Origin: Prosapia bicincta
Lineage: Eukaryota > Arthropoda > Insecta > Hemiptera > Cercopidae
Assembly: GCA_036971475.1 (NCBI GenBank)
Contig: JBAIZL010000006.1
Span: 94,083,265 to 94,147,264 of the forward strand
Length of the DNA stretch: 64,000 nt
Direction of reading: 5' to 3'
Shown: positions 24,801 to 38,816 of the stretch, piece by piece
How the letters are laid out: each line of letters begins with the position of its first letter
Numbering within the stretch: position 1 is the stretch's first letter
The notes under the pieces: generated by a model
What the model was told of the DNA's origin: nothing
What the model saw: the letters and a program-made list of their open reading frames with translations, nothing else
Databases searched by the model: none
Position numbers and translations under genes: made by a program

Positions 24801-26500
24801 GTATAATACCAAAACTGTACGCTACAAATATTTATCACATGAGTTTGTAAGTAATTTTAGATTTTTTGTATATTATCCTCTTTCCCCAGGGGTGGGTGGT
24901 CAGTATAATACCAAAACTGTACGCTACAAATATTTATCACATGAGTTTGTAGGTAATTTTAGATTTTTTGTTTATTATCCTCTTTCCCCAGGGGTGGGTG
25001 GTCAGTATAATACCAAAACTGTACGCTACAATAATTGATCACATTAGTTTGTAAGTAATTTTAGATTTTTTGTGTATTATCCTCTTTCCCCAGGGGTGGG
25101 TGGTCAGTATAATACCAAAACTGTACGCTACAAATATTTATCACATGGGTTTGTAAGTAATTTTAGATTTTTTGTTTATTATCCTCTTTCCCCAGGGGTG
25201 GGTGGTCAGTATAATACCAAAACTGTACGCTACAAATATTTATCACATGGGTTTGTAAGTAATTTTAGATTTTTTGTTTATTATCCTCTTTCCCCAGGGT
25301 CGGGTGGTCAGTATAATACCAAAACTGAACGCTACAAATATTTATCACATGGGTTTGTAAGTAATTTTAGATTTTTTGTTTATTATCCTCTTTCCCAGGG
25401 GTGGGTGGTCAGTATAATACCAAAACTGTACGCTACAAATATTTATCACATGAGTTTGTAAGTAATTTTAGATTTTTTGTTTATTATCCTCTTTCCCCAG
25501 GGGTGGGTGGTCAGTATAATACCAAAACTGTACGCTACAAATATTTATCACATGAGTTTGTAAGTAATTTTAGATTTTTTGTTTATTATCCTCTTTCCCC
25601 AGGGGTGGGTGGTCAGTATAATACCAAAACTGTACGCTACAAATATTTATCACATGAGTTTGTAAGTAATTTTAGATTTTTTGTTTATTATCCTCTTTCC
25701 CCAGGGGTGGGTGGTCAGTATAATACCAAAACTGTACGCTACAAATATTTATCACATGAGTTTGTAAGTAATTTTAGATTTTTTGTTTATTATCCTCTTT
25801 CCCCAGGGGTGGGTGGTCAGTATAATACCAAAACTGTACGCTACAAATATTTATCACATGAGTTTGTAAGTAATTTTAGATTTTTTGTTTATTATCCTCT
25901 TTCCCCAGGGGTGGGTGGTCAGTATAATACCAAAACTGTACGCTACAAATATTTATCACATGGGTTTGTAAGTAATTTTAGATTTTTTGTTTATTATCCT
26001 ATTTCCCCAGGGGTGGGTGGTCAGTATAATACCAAAACTGTACGCTACAAATATTTATCACATGGGTTTGTAAGTAATTTTAGATTTTTTGTTTATTATC
26101 CTCTTTCCCCAGGGGTGGGTGGTCAGTATAATACCAAAACTGTACGCTACAAATATTTATCACATGGGTTTGTAAGTAATTTTAGATTTTTTGTTTATTA
26201 TCCTATTTCCCTAGTTGTGGGTGGTCAGTATAATTCCAAAACTCTACGCTACAAATATTTATCACATGGGTTTGTAAGTAATTTTAGATTTTTTGTTTAT
26301 TATCCTCTTTCCCCAGGGGTGGGTGGTCAGTATAATACCAAAACTGTACGCTACAAATATTTATCACATGAGTTTGTAAGTAATTTTAGATTTTTTGTTT
26401 ATTATCCTCTTTCCCCAGGGGTGGGTGGTCAATATAATACCAAAACTGTACGCTACAAATATTTATCACATGGGTTTGTAAGTAATTTTAGATTTTTTGT
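21878..26500. repeat. Tandem block duplication of about 2,345 bp (23 units minus 1 bp)
   Basis: Marked positions recur at a 2,345-bp offset: 22217/24562, 22727/25072 and 23056/25401. Rare variants are shared, including GTAGGTAATT (22608 and 24953), TGAACGC (22981 and 25326) and the CTTTCCCAGGG one-base loss (near 23046 and 25391). The offset is one base short of 23 units because of 1-bp indels inside the block. The outer limits are approximate, since neighbouring units are near-identical. Confidence 0.85.
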
Positions 26501-29500
26501 TTATTATCCTCTTTCCCCAGGGGTGGGTGGTCAGTATAATACCAAAACTGTACGCTACAAATATTTATCGCATGGGTTTGTAAGTAATTTTAGATTTTTT
26601 GTTTATTATCCTCTTTCCCCAGGGGTGGGTGGTCAGTATAATACCAAAACTGTACGCTACAAATATTTATCACATGGGTTTGTAAGTAATTTTAGATTTT
26701 TTGTTTATTATCCTCTTTCCCCAGTGGTGGGTGGTCAGTATAATACCAAAAATGTACGCTACAAATATTTATCACATGGGTTTGTAAGTAATTTTAGATT
26801 TTTTGTTTAATATCCTCTTTCCCCAGGGGTGGGTGGTCAGTATAATACCAAAACTGTACGCTACAAATATTTATCACATGGGTTTGTAAGTAATTTTAGA
26901 TTTTTTACTTATTATCCTCTTTCCCCAGGGATGGGTGGTCAGTATAATACCAAAACTGTACGCTACAAATATTTATCACATGAGTTTGTAAGTAATTTTA
27001 GATTTTTTGTTTATTATCCTCTTTCCCCAGGGGTGGGTGGTCAGTATAATACCAATACTGTACGCTACAAATATTTATCACATGAGTTTGTAAGTAATTT
27101 TAGATTTTTATTTTATTATCCTATTTCCCCAGGGGTGGGTGGTCAGTATAATACCAATACTGTACGCTACAAATATTTATCACATGAGTTTGTAAGTAAT
27201 TTTAGTTTTTTTGTTTATCATCCTATTTCCCCAGGGGTGGGTGGTCAGTATAATACCAAAACTGTACGCTACAAATATTTATCACATGAGTTTGTAAGTA
27301 ATTTTAGATTTTTTGTTTATTATCCTATTTCCCCAGGGGTGGGTGGTCAGTATAATACCAATACTGTACGCTACAAATATTTATCACATGAGTTTGTAAG
27401 TAATTTTAGATTTTTTGTTTATTATCCTCTTTCTCCAGGGGTGGGTGGTCAGTATAATACCAAAACTGTACGCTACAAATATTTATCACATGAGTTTGTA
27501 AGTAATTTTAGATTTTTTGTTTATTATCCTATTTCCCCAGGGGTGGGTGGTCAGTATAATACCAATACTGTACGCTACAAATATTTATCACATGATTTTG
27601 TAAGTAATTTTAGATTTTTTGTTTATTATCCTCTTTCCCCAGGGGTGGGTGGTCAGTATAATACCAAAACTGTACGCTACAAATATTTATCACATGAGTT
27701 TGTAAGTAATTTTAGATTTTTTGTTTATTATCCTCTTTCCCCAGGGGTGGGTGGTCAGTATAATACCAAAACTGTACGCTACAAATATTTATCACATGAG
27801 TTTGTAAGTAATTTTAGATTTTTTGTTTATTATCTTATTTCCCCAGGGGTGGGTGTTCAGTATAATACCAATACTGTACGCTACAAATATTTATCACATG
27901 GGTTTGTAAGTAATTTTAGATTTTTTGTTTATTATCCTCTTTCCCCAGGGGTGGGTGGTCAGTATAATACCAAAACTGTACGCTACAAATATTTATCACA
28001 TGAGTTTGTAAGTAATTTTAGATTTTTTGTTTATTATCCTATTTCCCCAGGGGTGGGTGGTCAGTATAATACCAAAACTGTACGCTACAATAATTGATCA
28101 CATTAGTTTGTAAGTAATTTTAGATTTTTTGTTTATGATCCTCTTTCCCTAGGGGTGGGTGGTCAGTATAATACCAAAACTGTACGCTACAAATATTTAT
28201 CACATGAGTATGTAAGTAATTTTAGATTTTTTGTTTATTATCCTATTTCCCCAGGGGTGGGTGGTCAGTATAATACCAATACTGTACGCTACAAATATTT
28301 ATCACATGAGTTTGTAAGTAATTTTAGATTTTTTGTTTATTATCCTATTTCCCCAGGGGTGGGTGGTCAGTATAATACCAATACTGTACGCTACCAATAT
28401 TTATCACATGAGTTTGTAAGTAATTTTAGTTTTTTTGTTTATTATCCTATTTCCCCAGGGGTGGGTGATCAGTATAATACCAAAACTGTACGCTACAAAT
28501 ATTTATCACATGAGTTTGTAAGTAATTTCAGATTTTTTGTTTATTATCCTATTTCCCCAGGGGTGGGTGGTCAGTATAATACCAATACTGTACGCTACAA
28601 ATATTTATCACATGAGTTTGTAAGTAATTTTAGATTTTTTGTTTATTATCCTCTTTCCCCAGGGGTGGGTGGTCAGTATAATACCAATACTGTACGCTAC
28701 AAATATTTATCACATGAGTTTGTAAGTAATTTTAGATTTTTTGTTTATTATCCTCTTTCCCCAGGGGTGGGTGGTCAGTATAATACCAAAACTGTACGCT
28801 ACAAATATTTATCACATGAGTTTGTAAGTAATTTTAGATTTTTAGTTTATTATCCTATTTCCCCAGGGGTGGGTGGTCAGTATAATACCAAAACTGTACG
28901 CTACAATAATTGATCACATTAGTTTGTAAGTAATTTTAGATTTTTTGTTTATGATCCTCTTTCCCTAGGGGTGGGTGGTCAGTATAATACCAATACTGTA
29001 CGCTACAAATATTTATCACATGAGTTTGTAAGTAATTTTAGATTTTTTGTTTATTATCCTCTTTCCCCAGGGGTGGGTGGTCAGTATAATACCAAAACTG
29101 TACGCTACAATAATTGATCACATTAGTTTGTAAGTAATTTTAGATTTTTTGTGTATTATCCTCTTTCCCCAGGGGTGGGTGGTGAGTATAATACCAAAAC
29201 AGTACGCTACAAATATTTATCACATGAGTTTGTAAGTAATTTTAGATTTTTTGTTTATTATCCTCTTTCCCCAGGGGTGGGTGGTCAGTATAATACCAAA
29301 ACTGTACGCTACAAATATTTATCACATGAGTTTGTAAGTAATTTTAGATTTTTTGTTTATTATCCTCTTTCCCCAGGGGTGGGTGGTCAGTATAATACCA
29401 AAACTGTACGCTACAATAATTGATCACATTAGTTTGTAAGTAATTTTAGATTTTTTGTGTATTATCCTCTTTCCCCAGGGGTGGGTGGTCAGTATAATAC

Positions 29501-32500
29501 CAAAACTGTACGCTACAAATATTTATCACATGGGTTTGTAAGTAATTTTAGATTTTTTGTTTATTATCTTCTTTCCCCAGGGGTGGGTGGTCAGTATAAT
29601 ACCAAAACTGTACGCTACAAATATTTATCACATGGGTTTGTAAGTAATTTTAGATTTTTTGTTTATTATCCTCTTTCCCCAGGGGTGGGTGGTCAGTATA
29701 ATACCAAAACTGTACGCTACAAATATTTATCACATGAGTTTGTAAGTAATTTTAGATTTTTTGTATATTATCCTCTTTCCCCAGGGGTGGGTGGTCAGTA
29801 TAATACCAAAACTGTACGCTACAAATATTTATCACATGAGTTTGTAAGTAATTTTAGATTTTTTGTTTATTATCCTCTTTCCCCAGGGGTGGGTGGTCAG
29901 TATAATACCAAAACTGTACGCTACAAATATTTATCACATGAGTTTGTAAGTAATTTTAGATTTTTTGTTTATTATCCTCTTTCCCCAGGGGTGGGTGGTC
30001 AGTATAATACCAAAACTGTACGCTACAAATATTTATCACATGAGTTTGTAAGTAATTTTAGATTTTTTGTTTATTATCCTCTTTCCCCAGGGGTGGGTGG
30101 TCAGTATAATACCAAAACTGTACGCTACAAATATTTATCACATGAGTTTGTAAGTAATTTTAGATTTTTTGTTTATTATCCTCTTTCCCCAGGGGTGGGT
30201 GGTCAGTATAATACCAAAACTGTACGCTACAAATATTTATCACATGGGTTTGTAAGTAATTTTAGATTTTTTGTTTATTATCCTCTTTCCCCAGGGGTGG
30301 GTGGTCAGTATAATACCAAAACTGTACGCTACAAATATTTATCACATGGGTTTGTAAGTAATTTTAGATTTTTTGTTTATTATCCTCTTTCCCCAGGGGT
30401 GGGTGGTCAGTATAATACCAAAACTGTACGCTACAAATATTTATCACATGGGTTTGTAAGTAATTTTAGATTTTTTGTTTATTATCCTATTTCCCTAGTT
30501 GTGGGTGGTCAGTATAATTCCAAAACTCTACGCTACAAATATTTATCACATGGGTTTGTAAGTAATTTTAGATTTTTTGTTTATTATCCTCTTTCCCCAG
30601 GGGTGGGTGGTCAGTATAATACCAAAACTGTACGCTACAAATATTTATCACATGAGTTTGTAAGTAATTTTAGATTTTTTGTTTATTATCCTCTTTCCCC
30701 AGGGGTGGGTGGTCAATATAATACCAAAACTGTACGCTACAAATATTTATCACATGGGTTTGTAAGTAATTTTAGATTTTTTGTTTATTATCCTCTTTCC
30801 CCAGGGGTGGGTGGTCAGTATAATACCAAAACTGTACGCTACAAATATTTATCGCATGGGTTTGTAAGTAATTTTAGATTTTTTGTTTATTATCCTCTTT
30901 CCCCAGGGGTGGGTGGTCAGTATAATACCAAAACTGTACGCTACAAATATTTATCACATGGGTTTGTAAGTAATTTTAGATTTTTTGTTTATTATCCTCT
31001 TTCCCCAGTGGTGGGTGGTCAGTATAATACCAAAAATGTACGCTACAAATATTTATCACATGGGTTTGTAAGTAATTTTAGATTTTTTGTTTAATATCCT
31101 CTTTCCCCAGGGGTGGGTGGTCAGTATAATACCAAAACTGTACGCTACAAATATTTATCACATGGGTTTGTAAGTAATTTTAGATTTTTTACTTATTATC
31201 CTCTTTCCCCAGGGGTGGGTGGTCAGTATAATACCAAAACTGTACGCTACAAATATTTATCACATGAGTTTGTAAGTAATTTTAGATTTTTTGTTTATTA
31301 TCCTCTTTCCCCAGGGGTGGGTGGTCAGTATAATACCAATACTGTACGCTACAAATATTTATCACATGAGTTTGTAAGTAATTTTAGATTTTTATTTTAT
31401 TATCCTATTTCCCCAGGGGTGGGTGGTCAGTATAATACCAATACTGTACGCTACAAATATTTATCACATGAGTTTGTAAGTAATTTTAGTTTTTTTGTTT
31501 ATCATCCTATTTCCCCAGGGGTGGGTGGTCAGTATAATACCAAAACTGTACGCTACAAATATTTATCACATGAGTTTGTAAGTAATTTTAGATTTTTTGT
31601 TTATTATCCTATTTCCCCAGGGGTGGGTGGTCAGTATAATACCAATACTGTACGCTACAAATATTTATCACATGAGTTTGTAAGTAATTTTAGATTTTTT
31701 GTTTATTATCCTCTTTCTCCAGGGGTGGGTGGTCAGTATAATACCAAAACTGTACGCTACAAATATTTATCACATGAGTTTGTAAGTAATTTTAGATTTT
31801 TTGTTTATTATCCTATTTCCCCAGGGGTGGGTGGTCAGTATAATACCAATACTGTACGCTACAAATATTTATCACATGATTTTGTAAGTAATTTTAGATT
31901 TTTTGTTTATTATCCTCTTTCCCCAGGGGTGGGTGGTCAGTATAATACCAAAACTGTACGCTACAAATATTTATCACATGAGTTTGTAAGTAATTTTAGA
32001 TTTTTTGTTTATTATCCTCTTTCCCCAGGGGTGGGTGGTCAGTATAATACCAAAACTGTACGCTACAAATATTTATCACATGAGTTTGTGAGTAATTTTA
32101 GATTTTTTGTTTATTATCTTATTTCCCCAGGGGTGGGTGTTCAGTATAATACCAATACTGTACGCTACAAATATTTATCACATGGGTTTGTAAGTAATTT
32201 TAGATTTTTTGTTTATTATCCTCTTTCCCCAGGGGTGGGTGGTCAGTATAATACCAAAACTGTACGCTACAAATATTTATCACATGAGTTTGTAAGTAAT
32301 TTTAGATTTTTTGTTTATTATCCTATTTCCCCAGGGGTGGGTGGTCAGTATAATACCAAAACTGTACGCTACAATAATTGATCACATTAGTTTGTAAGTA
32401 ATTTTAGATTTTTTGTTTATGATCCTCTTTCCCTAGGGGTGGGTGGTCAGTATAATACCAAAACTGTACGCTACAAATATTTATCACATGAGTATGTAAG

Positions 32501-34210
32501 TAATTTTAGATTTTTTGTTTATTATCCTATTTCCCCAGGGGTGGGTGGTCAGTATAATACCAATACTGTACGCTACAAATATTTATCACATGAGTTTGTA
32601 AGTAATTTTAGATTTTTTGTTTATTATCCTATTTCCCCAGGGGTGGGTGGTCAGTATAATACCAATACTGTACGCTACCAATATTTATCACATGAGTTTG
32701 TAAGTAATTTTAGTTTTTTTGTTTATTATCCTATTTCCCCAGGGGTGGGTGATCAGTATAATACCAAAACTGTACGCTACAAATATTTATCACATGAGTT
32801 TGTAAGTAATTTCAGATTTTTTGTTTATTATCCTATTTCCCCAGGGGTGGGTGGTCAGTATAATACCAATACTGTACGCTACAAATATTTATCACATGAG
32901 TTTGTAAGTAATTTTAGATTTTTTGTTTATTATCCTCTTTCCCCAGGGGTGGGTGGTCAGTATAATACCAATACTGTACGCTACAAATATTTATCACATG
33001 GGTTTGTAAGTAATTTTAGATTTTTTGTTTATTATCCTCTTTCCCCAGGGGTGGGTGGTCAGTATAATACCAAAACTGTACGCTACAAATATTTATCACA
33101 TGAGTTTGTAAGTAATTTTAGATTTTTAGTTTATTATCCTATTTCCCCAGGGGTGGGTGGTCAGTATAATACCAAAACTGTACGCTACAATAATTGATCA
33201 CATTAGTTTGTAAGTAATTTTAGATTTTTTGTTTATGATCCTCTTTCCCTAGGGGTGGGTGGTCAGTATAATACCAATACTGTACGCTACAAATATTTAT
33301 CACATGAGTTTGTAAGTAATTTTAGATTTTTTGTTTATTATCCTCTTTCCCCAGGGGTGGGTGGTCAGTATAATACCAAAACTGTACGCTACAATAATTG
33401 ATCACATTAGTTTGTAAGTAATTTTAGATTTTTTGTGTATTATCCTCTTTCCCCAGGGGTGGGTGGTGAGTATAATACCAAAACAGTACGCTACAAATAT
33501 TTATCACATGAGTTTGTAAGTAATTTTAGATTTTTTGTTTATTATCCTCTTTCCCCAGGGGTGGGTGGTCAGTATAATACCAAAACTGTACGCTACAAAT
33601 ATTTATCACATGAGTTTGTAAGTAATTTTAGATTTTTTGTTTATTATCCTCTTTCCCCAGGGGTGGGTGGTCAGTATAATACCAAAACTGTACGCTACAA
33701 TAATTGATCACATTAGTTTGTAAGTAATTTTAGATTTTTTGTGTATTATCCTCTTTCCCCAGGGGTGGGTGGTCAGTATAATACCAAAACTGTACGCTAC
33801 AAATATTTATCACATGGGTTTGTAAGTAATTTTAGATTTTTTGTTTATTATCTTCTTTCCCCAGGGGTGGGTGGTCAGTATAATACCAAAACTGTACGCT
33901 ACAAATATTTATCACATGGGTTTGTAAGTAATTTTAGATTTTTTGTTTATTATCCTCTTTCCCCAGGGGTGGGTGGTCAGTATAATACCAAAACTGTACG
34001 CTACAAATATTTATCACATGAGTTTGTAAGTAATTTTAGATTTTTTGTATATTATCCTCTTTCCCCAGGGGTGGGTGGTCAGTATAATACCAAAACTGTA
34101 CGCTACAAATATTTATCACATGAGTTTGTAAGTAATTTTAGATTTTTTGTTTATTATCCTCTTTCCCCAGGGGTGGGTGGTCAGTATAATACCAAAACTG
34201 TACGCTACAA
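26010..34210. repeat. Two copies of a 4,284-bp (42-unit) higher-order repeat
   Basis: Diagnostic variants recur exactly 4,284 bp apart: CTAGTTGTGG at 26211 and 30495, and block landmarks 26829/31113, 28155/32439, 29151/33435 and 29457/33741. A related third block follows with the CAGTTGTGG variant at 35187, 4,692 bp (46 units) on. By eye the two copies differ at only a few positions (for example 26932, and one GTAAGT/GTGAGT change at 32089), so the duplication is very recent. Exact ends cannot be placed inside runs of identical units. Confidence 0.88.
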
Positions 34211-36416
34211 TAATTGATCACATTAGTTTGTAAGTAATTTTAGATTTTTTGTGTATTATCCTCTTTCCCCAGGGGTGGGTGGTCAGTATAATACCAAAAC
34301 TGTACGCTACAAATATTTATCACATGGGTTTGTAAGTAATTTTAGATTTTTTGTTTATTATCCTCTTTCCCCAGGGGTGGGTGGTCAGTATAATACCAAA
34401 ACTGTACGCTACAAATATTTATCACATGGGTTTGTAAGTAATTTTAGATTTTTTGTTTATTATCCTCTTTCCCCAGGGGTGGGTGGTCAGTATAATACCA
34501 AAACTGTACGCTACAAATATTTATCACATGAGTTTGTAAGTAATTTTAGATTTTTTGTTTATTATCCTCTTTCCCCAGGGGTGGGTGGTCAGTATAATAC
34601 CAAAACTGTACGCTACAAATATTTATCACATGAGTTTGTAAGTAATTTTAGATTTTTTGTTTATTATCCTCTTTCCCCAGGGGTGGGTGGTCAGTATAAT
34701 ACCAAAACTGTACGCTACAAATATTTATCACATGAGTTTGTAAGTAATTTTAGATTTTTTGTTTATTATCCTCTTTCCCCAGGGGTGGGTGGTCAGTATA
34801 ATACCAAAACTGTACGCTACAAATATTTATCACATGAGTTTGTAAGTAATTTTAGATTTTTTGTTTATTATCCTCTTTCCCCAGGGGTGGGTGGTCAGTA
34901 TAATACCAAAACTGTACGCTACAAATATTTATCACATGGGTTTGTAAGTAATTTTAGATTTTTTGTTTATTATCCTCTTTCCCCAGGGGTGGGTGGTCAG
35001 TATAATACCAAAACTGTACGCTACAAATATTTATCACATGGGTTTGTAAGTAATTTTAGATTTTTTGTTTATTATCCTCTTTCCCCAGGGGTGGGTGGTC
35101 GGTATAATACCAAAACTGTACGCTACAAATATTTATCACATGGGTTTGTAAGTAATTTTAGATTTTTTGTTTATTATCCTATTTCCCCAGTTGTGGGTGG
35201 TCAGTATAATTCCAAAACTGTACGCTACAAATATTTATCACATGGGTTTGTAAGTAATTTTAGATTTTTTGTTTATTATCCTCTTTCCCCAGGGGTGGGT
35301 GGTCAGTATAATACCAAAACTGTACGCTACAAATATTTATCACATGAGTTTGTAAGTAATTTTAGATTTTTTGTTTATTATCCTCTTTCCCCAGGGGTGG
35401 GTGGTCAATATAATACCAAAACTGTACGCTACAAATATTTATCACATGGGTTTGTAAGTAATTTTAGATTTTTTGTTTATTATCCTCTTTCCCCAGGGGT
35501 GGGTGGTCAGTATAATACCAAAACTGTACGCTACAAATATTTATCACATGGGTTTGTAAGTAATTTTAGATTTTTTGTTTATTATCCTCTTTCCCCAGTG
35601 GTGGGTGGTCAGTATAATACCAAAAATGTACGCTACAAATATTTATCACATGGGTTTGTAAGTAATTTTAGATTTTTTGTTTATTATCCTCTTTCCCCAG
35701 GGGTGGGTGGTCAGTATAATACCAAAACTGTACGCTACAAATATTTATCACATGGGTTTGTAAGTAATTTTAGATTTTTTACTTATTATCCTCTTTCCCC
35801 AGGGGTGGGTGGTCAGTATAATACCAAAACTGTACGCTACAAATATTTATCACATGAGTTTGTAAGTAATTTTAGATTTTTTGTTTATTATCCTCTTTCC
35901 CCAGGGGTGGGTGGTCAGTATAATACCAATACTGTACGCTACAAATATTTATCACATGAGTTTGTAAGTAATTTTAGATTTTTATTTTATTATCCTATTT
36001 CCCCAGGGGTGGGTGGTCAGTATAATACCAATACTGTACGCTACAAATATTTATCACATGAGTTTGTAAGTAATTTTAGTTTTTTTGTTTATTATCCTAT
36101 TTCCCCAGGGGTGGGTGGTCAGTATAATACCAAAACTGTACGCTACAAATATTTATCACATGAGTTTGTAAGTAATTTTAGATTTTTTGTTTATTATCCT
36201 ATTTCCCCAGGGGTGGGTGGTCAGTATAATACCAATACTGTACGCTACAAATATTTATCACATGAGTTTGTAAGTAATTTTAGATTTTTTGTTTATTATC
36301 CTCTTTCTCCAGGGGTGGGTGGTCAGTATAATACCAAAACTGTACGCTACAAATAATTATCACATGAGTTTGTAAGTAATTTTAGATTTTTTGTTTATTA
36401 TCCTATTTCCCCAGGG

Positions 36417-38816
36417 GTGGGTGGTCAGTATAATACCAATACTGTACGCTACAAATATTTATCACATGATTTTGTAAGTAATTTTAGATTTTTTGTTTAT
36501 TATCCTCTTTCCCCAGGGGTGGGTGGTCAGTATAATACCAAAACTGTACGCTACAAATATTTATCACATGAGTTTGTAAGTAATTTTAGATTTTTTGTTT
36601 ATTATCCTCTTTCCCCAGGGGTGGGTGGTCAGTATAATACCAAAACTGTACGCTACAAATATTTATCACATGATTTTGTAAGTAATTTTAGATTTTTTGT
36701 TTATTATCCTATTTCCCCAGGGGTGGGTGGTCAGTATAATACCAATACTGTACGCTACAAATATTTATCACATGGGTTTGTAAGTAATTTTAGATTTTTT
36801 GTTTATTATCCTCTTTCCCCAGGGGTGGGTGGTCAGTATAATACCAAAACTGTACGCTACAAATATTTATCACATGGGTTTGTAAGTAATTTTAGATTTT
36901 TTGTTTATTATCCTCTTTCCCTAGGGGTGGGTGGTCAGTATAATACCAAAACTGTACGCTACAAATATTTATCACATGGGTTTGTAAGTAATTTTAGATT
37001 TTTTGTTTATTATCCTATTTCCCCAGTTGTGGGTGGTCAGTATAATACCAAAACTGTACGCTACAAATATTTATCACATGGGTTTGTAAGTAATTTTAGA
37101 TTTTTTGTTTATTATCCTCTTTCCCCAGGGGTGGGTGGTCAGTATAATACCAAAACTGTACGCTACAAATATTTATCACATGGGTTTGTAAGTAATTTTA
37201 GATTTTTTGTTTATTATCCTCTTTCCCCAGGGGTGGGTGGTCAGTATAATACCAAAACTGTACGCTACAAATATTTATCACATGGGTTTGTAAGTAATTT
37301 TAGATTTTTTGTTTATTATCCTCTTTCCCCAGGGGTGGGTGGTCAGTATAATACCAAAACTGTACGCTACAAATATTTATCACATGGGTTTGTAAGTAAT
37401 TTTAGATTTTTTGTTTATTATCCTCTTTCCCCAGGGGTGGGTGGTCAGTATAATACCAAAACTGTACGCTACAAATATTTATCACATGGGTTTGTAAGTA
37501 ATTTTAGATTTTTTGTTTATTATCCTCTTTCCCCAGGGGTGGGTGGTCAGTATAATACCAAAACTGTACGCTACAAATATTTATCACATGGGTTTGTAAG
37601 TAATTTTAGATTTTTTGTTTATTATCCTCTTTCCCCAGGGGTGGGTGGTCAGTATAATACCAAAACTGTACGCTACAAATATTTATCACATGGGTTTGTA
37701 AGTAATTTTAGATTTTTTACTTATTATTCTCTTTCCCCAGGGGTGGGTGGTCAGTATAATACCAAAATTGTACGCTACAAATATTTATCACATGAGTTTG
37801 TAAGTAATTTTAGATTTTTTGTTTATTATCCTATTTCCCCAGGGGTGGGTGGTCAGTATAATACCAATACTGTACGCTACAAATATTTATCACATGAGTT
37901 TGTAAGTAATTTTAGATTTTTTGTTTATTATCCTATTTCCCCAGGGGTGGGTGGTCAGTATAATACCAATACTGTACGCTACCAATATTTATCACATGAG
38001 TTTGTAAGTAATTTTAGTTTTTTTGTTTATTATCCTATTTCCCCAGGGGTGGGTGGTCATTATAATACCAAAACTGTACGCTACAAATATTTATCACATG
38101 AGTTTGTAAGTAATTTTAGATTTTTTGTTTATTATCCTATTTCCCCAGGGGTGGGTGGTCAGTATAATACCAATACTGTACGCTACAAATATTTATCACA
38201 TGAGTTTGTAAGTAATTTTAGATTTTTTGTTTATTATCCTCTTTCCCCAGGGGTGGGTGGTCAGTATAATACCAAAACTGTACGCTACAAATATTTATCA
38301 CATGAGTTTGTAAGTAATTTTAGATTTTTTGTTTATTATCCTATTTCCCCAGGGGTGGGTGGTCAGTATAATACCAAAACTGTACGCTACAAATATTTAT
38401 CACATGAGTTTGTAAGTAATTTTAGATTTATTGTTTATTATCCTATTTCCCCAGGGGTGGGTGGTCAGTATAATACCAAAACTGTACGCTACAAATATTT
38501 ATCACATGAGTTTGTAAGTAATTTTAGATTTTTTGTTTATTATCCTATTTCCCCAGGGGTGGGTGGTCAGTATAATACCAATACTGTACGCTACAAGTAT
38601 TTATCACATGAGTTTGTAAGTAATTTTAGATTTTTTGTTTATTATCCTCTTTCCCCAGGGGTGGGTGGTCAGTATAATACCAAAACTGTACGCTACAAAT
38701 ATTTATCACATGAGTTTGTAAGTAATTTTAGATTTTTTGTTTATTATCCTATTTCCCCAGGGGTGGGTGGTCAGTATAATACCAAAACTGTACGCTACAA
38801 TAATGGATCACATTAG
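36417..38816 (+). other. Longest open frame through the satellite (799 codons), not proposed as a gene
   Basis: The frame translates as repeats of 34 residues that run YYPLSPGVGGQYNTKTVRYK and then YLSHEFVSNFRFFV. It begins at a GTG inside a unit and ends at a derived stop-bearing unit, and similar frames of 100-700 codons fill 15.3-50.8 kb. The unit length is divisible by three and the consensus lacks stops in this frame, so the openness is automatic. There is no promoter, start context or unique terminal sequence, and the frame crosses the intron-like part of every unit. Coding is unlikely, though repeat-peptide translation cannot be excluded. Confidence 0.9.
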
